NCBI GenBank assembly: GCA_964556705.1
Contig: CAZKXX010000014.1
Span: forward strand, 1 to 52,788
Length of the DNA stretch: 52,788 bases
From: CAZKXX01 sp964556705
GTDB taxonomy: Bacteria; Acidobacteriota; Terriglobia; UBA7540
Reading direction: 5' to 3'
Part shown: one piece after another, positions 24,502-30,933 of the stretch
Position numbering within the stretch: position 1 is the first letter of the stretch
Layout of the letters: every line of letters begins with the position of its first letter
Made by a program: the position numbers and the translations under genes
The notes under the pieces: generated by a model
Database searches by the model: none
Seen by the model: the letters and a program-made list of their open reading frames with translations, nothing else
What the model was told of the DNA's origin: nothing

Positions 24502-26133
24502 ATGCCACGCGCGAAGGGCGACAATGCGGACTTCCTGGTCCTCGGCTGCGGCATCGCCGGCGTGCGCGCCGCGATCGAACTCGCCGCGCACGGCCGAGTC
24601 CTCGTGCTGACCAAAGGCGACGTGTACGAGTCGAGTACCGAGCACGCGCAGGGCGGCATCGCCGCGGCGCTCAGCGAAGACGACGAAGTTTCGCTGCACT
24701 TTCAGGACACGCTGAAGGCCGGCGACGGCCTCTGCCGCGAGTCGGCCGTTCATATCCTGGTCGAAGAAGGCCCGCGCCTGATTCAGGAACTCATCGAGTG
24801 GGGGATGCAGTTCGACCGCGACGGCACGAAGCTCGCTTTCACGCGCGAGGGCGCGCACAGCCGTTCGCGCGTGCTGCACGCGCACGGCGATTCCACCGGC
24901 CACGGCATTCTTCGCGCGCTGATGGCCAAAGCCAAAACCCTGCCGCGCATCACCGTCAAACCTTTCGCGTTTGTGACGGACCTGCTGGTCGAAAACGGCG
25001 CGGTCTGCGGGGTCTCTTACCTCGACGAGCGCAAAGGCACGCGGCACGAAGCGCGCGCCCGCGCGGTGCTGCTCGCCACCGGCGGGCTCGGACAGGTGTA
25101 TAAGGAAACGACGAACCCCCCGGTCGCCACGGGCGACGGCGTGGCGATCGCCGCGCGCGCCGGGGCGCTCGCCAGCGACATGGAATTCGTACAATTTCAT
25201 CCCACGGCGCTGTACATCAAGGGCGCGCCGCGCTTTCTGCTCTCGGAAGCCTTGCGCGGCGAGGGCGCGCAGTTGCGCAACATTGAGCTCGAACGCTTCA
25301 TGCCGCGCTATCACGAATCGGCGGAACTCGCCCCGCGCGACGTCGTCTCCCGCGCCATCTTCGTGGAAATGGTCCGCCTCAAAAGCGAGTTCGTCTATCT
25401 CGACCTCACTTCGCTCGACCCCGAGCACATTCGGAAGCGTTTCCCGAAGATTTACGCGACCTGCCTCAAATACAACATTGATCTCACGACCGACCTGGTG
25501 CCGGTGCGGCCGGCGGCGCACTACGCCATGGGCGGCATCGCCACCGACCTCGACGGCGCGACGACGCTTCGCGGGCTTTACGCCGCGGGCGAAGCGGCGG
25601 CCACCGGCGTCCACGGCGCGAACCGCCTGGCGAGCAACTCCCTGCTCGAAGGTCTGGTGTTCGGAGCGCGCGCCGCGCGGGCCATGGTGGAAGGCCGTCC
25701 GCCACTCATCGTTCCCGCGCCGGCGGCGCCCGCATCAAGCCGCGCGCTGTCTCGAGCCGAACCGCAGTCACTTCCCGCCGAGCGGCTGGTGGAGACCGTC
25801 CGCTGCGTGCTTTGGAGCAAAGTGGGCATCGTCCGCGCGGGCAAGGAACTTTGCGCGGCGGCGGCTCAGCTTGACGCGCTCGACCTCGCGCCCTCCCCGA
25901 AACCCGGCCGCGCCGACGGCGAGGCGCGCAACATCCTGGAGACGGCGCGGCTGATTGCCCGCTCGGCGCTGGCACGCGAGGAGAGCCGCGGCGCCCACTA
26001 TCGCACCGACTTCCCGCTCAAGAACGATTCGGCTCCGCCGCAACATTCCTACGTCGGCAAGGACACTCCGGTCTTCTTCGCGCCCGACGCCGCGGCCGAA
26101 GCCGTCCCCGCCGGACGCCGCTCCTCCCGATAA
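24502..26133 (+). CDS. nadB: L-aspartate oxidase
   Basis: 543 residues from the ATG at 24502. NadB is a flavoprotein that oxidises aspartate to iminoaspartate, the first step of bacterial NAD synthesis. Visible features: FAD-binding GCGIAGVRAAIELA, STEHAQGGIAAAL, ATGGLGQVYKETTNP, EFVQFHPTALY, the catalytic region RGEGAQLRN, PAAHYAMGGIATD and GVHGANRLASNSLLEGLVFG, then the C-terminal helical domain. The length fits the family. nadA and nadC are not in the window. The last 20 residues are Ala/Arg-rich and poorly conserved. Confidence 0.94.
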   Translation: MPRAKGDNADFLVLGCGIAGVRAAIELAAHGRVLVLTKGDVYESSTEHAQGGIAAALSEDDEVSLHFQDTLKAGDGLCRESAVHILVEEGPRLIQELIEWGMQFDRDGTKLAFTREGAHSRSRVLHAHGDSTGHGILRALMAKAKTLPRITVKPFAFVTDLLVENGAVCGVSYLDERKGTRHEARARAVLLATGGLGQVYKETTNPPVATGDGVAIAARAGALASDMEFVQFHPTALYIKGAPRFLLSEALRGEGAQLRNIELERFMPRYHESAELAPRDVVSRAIFVEMVRLKSEFVYLDLTSLDPEHIRKRFPKIYATCLKYNIDLTTDLVPVRPAAHYAMGGIATDLDGATTLRGLYAAGEAAATGVHGANRLASNSLLEGLVFGARAARAMVEGRPPLIVPAPAAPASSRALSRAEPQSLPAERLVETVRCVLWSKVGIVRAGKELCAAAAQLDALDLAPSPKPGRADGEARNILETARLIARSALAREESRGAHYRTDFPLKNDSAPPQHSYVGKDTPVFFAPDAAAEAVPAGRRSSR

Positions 26134-26187
26134 CTTTCTTCACCAGCAGGCTCGCGGAACTTTTCGCCGGACTTGCGCGGAACCCGC

Positions 26188-27156
26188 TCAGGACTTGCCG
26201 GCCAGCGCCTTCTCGGCGTCGCGACGGTCGGCGCGCAGCGAAGCGCCGATCGAAATCCCCAGCACCGCGCAGATGACGAACAGCGAAACGAGGACGGGGA
26301 TTTTGACGAAGTGAACGACGAGCATCTTGCAGCCGACAAAGACCAGAATCACCGCCAGCCCCGGCCGCAGGTAGCGGAATTTGCGGATGGCGCCCGCCAG
26401 CACGAAATAGAGCGCGCGCAGGCCGAGGATGGCGAAGACGTTCGAGGTGTAAATGATGAACGGGTCGCGCGTGACGGCGAAGATGGCGGGAATGGAATCC
26501 ACGGCGAAGACGACGTCGGTGGTCTCGACCATCAGCAGCACCAGGAACAGCGGCGTCGCCCAGATTTTTCCCTCGCGGCGCACGAAAAACGAGGAGCCCT
26601 CGTAGCGCTCGGTAAAGCGGAAGGCGCGCCGCGCCACGCGCAGAATCGGGTTGTTCTCAGGGTGGATCTCCTCGAGCTTCTGCCGGTAGAGGCGCACGCC
26701 GGTGACGACGAGAAACACGCCGAAGAGGTAGAGCACCCACTCGAAGCGCCGCACCAGCACGACGCCCGCGGCGATGAACGCGGCGCGCATGATGAGCGCG
26801 CCCAGAATTCCCCAGAAAAGCACGCGGTGCTGGTCTTTCGGCTGGACCGCCATAAAACTGAAAATCACCGCGAAGACGAAGACGTTGTCCATCGAAAGGG
26901 ACTTTTCGAGAACGTAGCCCGTCAGGAACTCGAGCGCCGGCTGCGGGCCGCGCCAGAAATAGACGAGCACGTTGAAGGCGAGCGAAAGGGCGATCCAGAC
27001 GACGCTCCAGATCGTCGCCTCGCGCATTTCAATGACGTGAGCCTTGCGGTGGAACACCCCGAGGTCGAGCGCCAGCATGCCCAGCACGAAAAGCGTGAAC
27101 AGGATGTAGGGAGTGAAGTTTTCCACGAGAATGTTCCCGGCCGGCGCGGCCCGCAC
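26188..27156 (-). CDS. TerC/Alx-family integral membrane protein
   Basis: 322 residues from a GTG at 27156 preceded by AAGG; an in-frame GTG at 27126 is the other choice. About eight or nine membrane segments. Family motifs are SLSMDNVFVFAVIFSF and, in the second half, VETTDVVFAVDSIPAIFAVT, whose acidic residues sit in membrane helices and are thought to handle metal ions (manganese export has been shown for some members). The name comes from tellurite resistance, but no other ter gene is present. It is the last gene of a minus-strand run after tatA, tatC and a peptidase, 45 bases behind the peptidase gene. Confidence 0.88.
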   Translation of the reverse strand: MRAAPAGNILVENFTPYILFTLFVLGMLALDLGVFHRKAHVIEMREATIWSVVWIALSLAFNVLVYFWRGPQPALEFLTGYVLEKSLSMDNVFVFAVIFSFMAVQPKDQHRVLFWGILGALIMRAAFIAAGVVLVRRFEWVLYLFGVFLVVTGVRLYRQKLEEIHPENNPILRVARRAFRFTERYEGSSFFVRREGKIWATPLFLVLLMVETTDVVFAVDSIPAIFAVTRDPFIIYTSNVFAILGLRALYFVLAGAIRKFRYLRPGLAVILVFVGCKMLVVHFVKIPVLVSLFVICAVLGISIGASLRADRRDAEKALAGKS

Positions 27157-27201
27157 GCGCCTTGAAGCCAGGCGCCGCCCGGCCGGCGGGCGGAAGGGAG
27201 T

Positions 27202-28125
27202 TTACCGGAGCCGGTTGGACTTCTCCAGTTCTTCGAGCGTTCCCAGCACGACGCGCCCGACGATCTCCAGACTCTTCGGACTGCACTTGTCGAGCGTATC
27301 TTCGGCGGTATGCCACCAGCGGTTGCCGGGGCCGTAGTCGAAGTCAATCAGCACCATGGCCGGAACCCCCGCGCGCACGAACGGCACGTGGTCGTCCTCG
27401 TAGGCGCGCAGCTCGTCAGAAAAATGGCGCGCGTAGCCCAGCCGCCGCGCCACGCCGAAGGCGAGGCCGGTGAGCCATTCGGTCGAGTTCGCGTCGCGAT
27501 GGATTTTCAGGTCGCGGTCCGCGATCATGTCCACCACCATCACCGCGCCCACGCGCCCGAGTTCGCGGCTTTCCGCCAGCCGGGCCACCAGATGCCGGCT
27601 GCCATAAAAACCGTCGGTCGGCGAGTAGTGCCGGAACGCTTCTTCCCCGTCGAAAAAGACCAGCCAGTAGGTGAGCTCGTTCTTGCGCTTCGCGAGCACG
27701 CGCGCCAGCTCGATCAGGAACGCCGTGCTCGAGCCCGCGTCGTTCGCGCCCACAAACCGGAAGTCGTCAAACTGTTTCGTCTCGTAATGACCGGCAATGA
27801 TGACGATGTCCGGGCGCGCGCCCGGCAGCTTGACGATGAGGTTCGTCATGGGGACCCTGCCCTGCGGCGTCGAAGCCGTAAAGGAGTCCTCTTCCACTTC
27901 GAGGCCGAGCGGGCGGATCTGAGCGGCAATCCAGCGGCGCAATTCGGCGAGCGCGGGCGAGCCCGAGGGCCGCGGGCCGAACTCGACGATGCGCTTCAAA
28001 TCGCGGAAGGCGCGTTCGCCGCTGAAGGCGGAGCGCTCCGCGGCGCACCCCGTCGCCGGCATCGCCGCGGCCAGCGCCAGCGTCGCGAGGGCGAGCCCCA
28101 GGCGGAGCCGCCGCTCACTCCGCAT
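27202..28125 (-). CDS. M28-family metallopeptidase, glutaminyl cyclase-like
   Basis: 307 residues from the ATG at 28125, overlapping the end of tatC by 11 bases. The N-terminal signal ends ATGC, a likely lipobox, so it is probably a lipoprotein. The single-zinc M28 site can be read: GHYETK, GANDAGSSTAFLIEL, FFDGEEAF, and near the C-terminus WWHTAEDTLD. The segment DDHVPFVRAGVPAMVLIDFD matches the glutaminyl-peptide cyclotransferase branch better than aminopeptidases, so the enzyme may cyclise N-terminal glutamine of exported proteins. That assignment is an inference from motifs. Being coupled to Tat genes supports a role outside the cytosol. Confidence 0.82.
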   Translation of the reverse strand: MRSERRLRLGLALATLALAAAMPATGCAAERSAFSGERAFRDLKRIVEFGPRPSGSPALAELRRWIAAQIRPLGLEVEEDSFTASTPQGRVPMTNLIVKLPGARPDIVIIAGHYETKQFDDFRFVGANDAGSSTAFLIELARVLAKRKNELTYWLVFFDGEEAFRHYSPTDGFYGSRHLVARLAESRELGRVGAVMVVDMIADRDLKIHRDANSTEWLTGLAFGVARRLGYARHFSDELRAYEDDHVPFVRAGVPAMVLIDFDYGPGNRWWHTAEDTLDKCSPKSLEIVGRVVLGTLEELEKSNRLR

Positions 28126-28930
28126 GGCGCGCGGCCCGCTTCCGCTTGATCTGAACGATCCAGGAGAGAAAGACGCTCAGGAAATAGAGCGCCACCATGG
28201 GAATCCAGAGGATGAAGACCGTGGCCAGGTCGGGCGTGGGCGCCAGCGCCGCCGCGATGATGGCCGTAATCAGGATGCCGTAGCGCGAGTGCCGGAGCAG
28301 GAAGCGCGGCGTCACGATGCCGAAAATCGAAAGCAGCAGGATGATGACGGGCAACTGGAAGGCCAGGCCCACGCCGATCAGAATCGTCGTCACCAGCTTC
28401 CAGTACTGGTCAATGGTGATGAACGGCGTGAACTGGCCGCCGAACTCCACCAGAAAACGCAGCGCGGGCGGAAACGCCAGCTCGTGCGCAAACAGCCCGC
28501 CGGCGATGAACAGGCTCGAGGTCAGAAGGACGAATGGCCAGACGTAGCGCTTCTCGTGCCGGTAGAGTCCCGGCGAAATGAACAGCCAGAACTGGTACAG
28601 GATCCACGGCGAGGAGAGGAAAACTCCGCCCACCAGCGACAGCTTGATGTAGAGGTTGAACGGGTCAATGGGATTCGTATAGACGAGCTTGTCGTTCATT
28701 CCCAGACTGCGCAGTGTATCGGTAAGCGGCTGCGCCAGCCAGGCGTAAATGTGGTCGGAAAAGTAGAAGCAGATGGCCGTGGCCACCAGCAGGCCCAGGA
28801 TGGCGCGCAGCAGGCACTGACGCAATTCTTCGAGGTGCTCGAAGAATGACATCTGCCTGCTTTCGAGCGGTTCTTCCTCAGGACCTCGGTTCGACTTCCT
28901 GGGAGGCGGGTTCTGAATGGTCGTAGCCAT
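28115..28930 (-). CDS. tatC: Sec-independent protein translocase TatC
   Basis: 271 residues from the ATG at 28930; an ATG at 28852 (MSFFEHLEELRQ) would give a shorter form that does not overlap tatA. TatC recognises twin-arginine signals and forms the core of the Tat translocase. The hallmark cytosolic N-terminus SFFEHLEELRQCLLRAI and the first-loop and helix region (FISPGLYRHEKRYVWPF) are clear, with six membrane segments. The long basic/acidic N-terminal extension is unusual but found in related phyla. The window contains one probable client, the lactonase at 1301. Confidence 0.94.
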   Translation of the reverse strand: MATTIQNPPPRKSNRGPEEEPLESRQMSFFEHLEELRQCLLRAILGLLVATAICFYFSDHIYAWLAQPLTDTLRSLGMNDKLVYTNPIDPFNLYIKLSLVGGVFLSSPWILYQFWLFISPGLYRHEKRYVWPFVLLTSSLFIAGGLFAHELAFPPALRFLVEFGGQFTPFITIDQYWKLVTTILIGVGLAFQLPVIILLLSIFGIVTPRFLLRHSRYGILITAIIAAALAPTPDLATVFILWIPMVALYFLSVFLSWIVQIKRKRAARHAE

Positions 28931-29135
28931 ACTTCGGCGTGCGGTCGCTGGGCTCCGGGCGCTCCAGATTCGATATCTCTTCCTCGAAGGAAGCCCTCAG
29001 CTCGTTCGAGGCGCGCCGAATCTCCCCCAGTCCCTTCCCCAGCGCGCGCGCGATCTCCGGCAGCTTCTTGGGGCCGAACAGCAGAAACGCCAGAAAGAGG
29101 ATGAAGCCGATCTGAGCGAATTCGCCGCTGAACAT
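28878..29135 (-). CDS. tatA: Sec-independent protein translocase TatA/TatB subunit
   Basis: 85 residues from the ATG at 29135 with GAGG eight bases upstream. A single N-terminal membrane helix (FAQIGFILFLAFLLFGPKKL) is followed by the FGPKKLPE hinge, an amphipathic helix (IARALGKGLGEIRRAS) and an acidic tail. TatA multimers form the transport path; sequence alone does not separate TatA from TatB, and no second copy is present here. Its 3' end overlaps the longer form of tatC by 53 bases. Confidence 0.9.
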   Translation of the reverse strand: MFSGEFAQIGFILFLAFLLFGPKKLPEIARALGKGLGEIRRASNELRASFEEEISNLERPEPSDRTPKYGYDHSEPASQEVEPRS

Positions 29136-29332
29136 AGTGGACCTCGCTTCTTGGGAATCATAGGGGACGGCTGCGGGGAAGTCAAGGACGCGGCGGGCGG
29201 CAGGGCGGAGGCGGCATCGTGAGTAGCGCGCGCGTCCTGCGCGTGGCCGTTCCCGGGCCGCCCGGACTGGCGCATCCCTTCATGGCATCAGACCTTCCGC
29301 GTCGGCGTTTCCTTCTCACCAGCACCTTCGGC

Positions 29333-29356
29333 GCGCAGACCTGACAAGGTCTGCGC
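29333..29356. repeat. Perfect hairpin repeat, 10-bp stem
   Basis: GCGCAGACCT (29333-29342), loop GACA, AGGTCTGCGC (29347-29356). It lies in the gap between tatA and the restriction-gene fragment and differs in sequence from the GTAG-headed REPs nearby. It has no T-rich tail, so it is more likely a REP-type element than a terminator. Confidence 0.6.
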
Positions 29357-29364
29357 CAGCCGGC

Positions 29365-29472
29365 GAGATCCGTAGCGCCAGCCTCCGGCTGGCTTCCCAC
29401 TGGCCGCCGAGACGGCGGCGCTACGCCCTTCCGCTTGTTCAATTCCAGCATCCGCTCGACCAGCGCCACCAT
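29365..29472 (-). pseudogene. Fragment of a second type IIG restriction gene (C-terminal piece)
   Basis: Read on the minus strand from 29472, the 36 codons give MVALVERMLELNKRKGVAPP and then SRRPVGSQPEAGATDL, nearly the same as LVELVERMLELHKRKGVAPP, SRRQTGRPEAGATDL in the C-terminus of the intact restriction enzyme at 30929. After that the frame diverges into unrelated sequence. The two DNA stretches (about 29372-29471 and 31038-31135) are direct repeats, each carrying the same BIME. The fragment starts seven bases after the stop codon of the GIY-YIG gene. It is best explained as the remains of a duplicated or replaced restriction gene. Confidence 0.72.
29372..29424. repeat. BIME (paired REP palindromes) in the restriction-gene fragment
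   Basis: Begins GTAGCG and ends CGCTAC. Two hairpins: GCCAGCC (29377-29383) / GGCTGGC (29387-29393) and GCCGCCG (29403-29409) / CGGCGGC (29413-29419). The same paired structure occurs inside the intact restriction gene at 31038-31087. Confidence 0.75.
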
Positions 29473-29478
29473 ACAGAC

Positions 29479-30174
29479 TCATTTGCGAAGCTCGTCGAGC
29501 CGTACCCAATCACCCGGTGCGCGCTGATACTTCCAGAACCACCAGCCGTCAACCGAGTTTTTGCTCGCGGCCTTCGCCGCGCCGGAGGGTGTCCGGTAAA
29601 GCTTGCCCCGATAGCGAATGTAACCGTCCCGCCGCGCACGCGCCCGAACCGTCTTTCGTCGCGTCTTGCCGAGGAGTTGCATGGGAGCGCGCAAAAGGCG
29701 AGCCAGCGGCGCCGGGCGTCTCGTCGCAGGAACAGCATCTTCCGGCTGCTCTTCCTCGATCATCCGTCCCACAATTTCATCGAGTTCGACCCTTTGCAGC
29801 CTCTTGATGTCGCGCGCAAAGCGCCGGACAAGGTTTTCCGACTTCCTGAATTTTCCCGTCTTGCGGTTTCCGCGGGGCGTGGGCTTGATGACCCTGAGAA
29901 GCAGGGATTCCAATTCTCTGAGGTGGGTATCCCCAATCGTGAGATAAATGCTGAAACGGTCCCAGGACTGCCCGTGCCGGTCCTTCAGATGCTGCTTGAG
30001 ACGCCACCTCAGATCGCCCGCCAGTCCCACGTAGTACAGCTTGCCTCTCCGATAAAGCGCATACACCCCTTGTCGCCGGATGACGTAGTGCCGGATGATT
30101 TTCTGGTACTTTTCCAGTGCGTCGCGGCTGATGTTTTCCAGATGCTGGCAGACAAGCTGAGATTCCTTTGGCAT
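29479..30174 (-). CDS. GIY-YIG nuclease-domain protein with a C-terminal RAMA-like domain
   Basis: 231 residues from the ATG at 30174, with AAAGG upstream. The GIY-YIG domain (about residues 35-115) shows GVYALY, then YYVGLAGDLRWRLKQH with the catalytic Arg, and Glu in LRELESLLLRV; such domains cut DNA. A basic linker leads to a C-terminal domain of about 50 residues (GYIRYRGKLYRTPSGAAKAA, SVDGWWFWKY, WVRLDELRK) that resembles the RAMA domain linked to restriction enzymes and modified-DNA recognition; this match is by eye. The gene lies between a restriction-gene fragment and a RAYT transposase, so a defence or DNA-mobility role is likely. REP palindromes begin 14 bases upstream of the start. 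Confidence 0.8.
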   Translation of the reverse strand: MPKESQLVCQHLENISRDALEKYQKIIRHYVIRRQGVYALYRRGKLYYVGLAGDLRWRLKQHLKDRHGQSWDRFSIYLTIGDTHLRELESLLLRVIKPTPRGNRKTGKFRKSENLVRRFARDIKRLQRVELDEIVGRMIEEEQPEDAVPATRRPAPLARLLRAPMQLLGKTRRKTVRARARRDGYIRYRGKLYRTPSGAAKAASKNSVDGWWFWKYQRAPGDWVRLDELRK

Positions 30175-30187
30175 CGCACAGCCTTTC

Positions 30188-30277
30188 TGTAGCGGCGGTC
30201 TATGACCGCCGTCCCCGCGCTATAGCGGCGCTCTGCGAGCGCCGGTCTTCTTTCGGCGGTCATAGACCGCCGCTACA
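30188..30277. repeat. Cluster of three REP palindromes between the nuclease and RAYT genes
   Basis: Three hairpins with 8-bp stems and 3-base loops: CGGCGGTC/GACCGCCG (30193-30211), CGGCGCTC/GAGCGCCG (30226-30244), and CGGCGGTC/GACCGCCG (30254-30272). The first has TGTAG on its left; the last is inverted, with CTACA on its right. The GTAG head next to a GC hairpin is the form that RAYT enzymes recognise. The CTA of the last copy is the stop codon of the RAYT gene. Confidence 0.85.
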
Positions 30278-30749
30278 GCTTCCTCACGGTGAGCCGGTGG
30301 ATTTCGCCTTGATACGGCCAGTCTTCCCACCGCTTCACCAGACCGGCACGCACGGGATTCTCGCGGACATAGACCCACTTCTGCTCGTAGGACTCCTCGG
30401 ATCGCAACACGTGGTCGAAGAAATCCTTCTCCCAGTGACGAGGAGAAATCCCCATGCGCCGCAGCGTTTTCGAGAGCGAATTCTTCCACGATTTGATCCA
30501 CATCGAGAGCGAGGGCGATTGGGGACTGAAGGCTGCGAAGAAGTGGATATGGTCCGGCATGATGACGTAGCGTCCGACCAGGACGTCCAGGTCCGTGGCT
30601 TTTCGAGCGAACTCGCCGAACGATGCATGGATTTCGTCGTTGGCCAGAATCGGACGGCGGTCGAGCGCGCAGAGGGTGAGATAGTAAACCGGACAATCTG
30701 TAAAGACCCAGTCAAGCCGCCGCAATCGGGGTTTGAACGCTCCGCGCAT
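30273..30749 (-). mobile_element. REP-associated tyrosine transposase (RAYT, Y1/HUH type)
   Basis: 158 residues from the ATG at 30749 (a GTG at 30752 is adjacent). Y1-transposase features: the metal-binding HUH motif in MPDHIHFF, and the catalytic Tyr region in SYEQKWVYVRENPVRAGLV near the C-terminus, with WEDWPYQGE as usual in RAYTs. RAYTs are chromosomal single-copy relatives of IS200/IS605 transposases and process GTAG-headed REP hairpins as single strands. Here such hairpins flank the gene on both sides and also lie in the neighbouring restriction gene. The reading frame is intact, so the enzyme may be active. Its TAG stop is part of a REP head. Confidence 0.9.
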
Positions 30750-30752
30750 CAC

Positions 30753-30933
30753 AAGCTCACGCCGCTCACTGGAGCGGCGGTCGCAGCCTGCCCTGACGCA
30801 GGAAGGGACCGCCGTCCCGGCATTGTCGCACCGCTCGACGCCTGCCCCAACCGCGTCGGGGACCGCCGGCTTGGTGTTGTAGCGGCGAGCTATGCTCGCC
30901 GGGCTTGTTCGGCGACGGCACGTCGCCGCTACA
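30753..30933. repeat. REP-derived region between RAYT and the restriction gene
   Basis: Contains a long-armed degenerate palindrome, CGGCGGTC (30775-30782) / GACCGCCG (30807-30814), then two clean REPs: CGGCGAGC (30883-30890) / GCTCGCCG (30894-30901), preceded by TGTAG, and CGGCGACG (30910-30917) / CGTCGCCG (30921-30928), followed by CTACA. The pair is arranged head to head like a BIME. The final CTA (30929-30931) is the stop codon of the restriction gene. Confidence 0.8.

Noticed and set aside
30188..30290. Possible CRISPR array
   Set aside because: Repeats are short self-complementary hairpins in alternating orientation with irregular spacing, and there are no cas genes; they are REPs.
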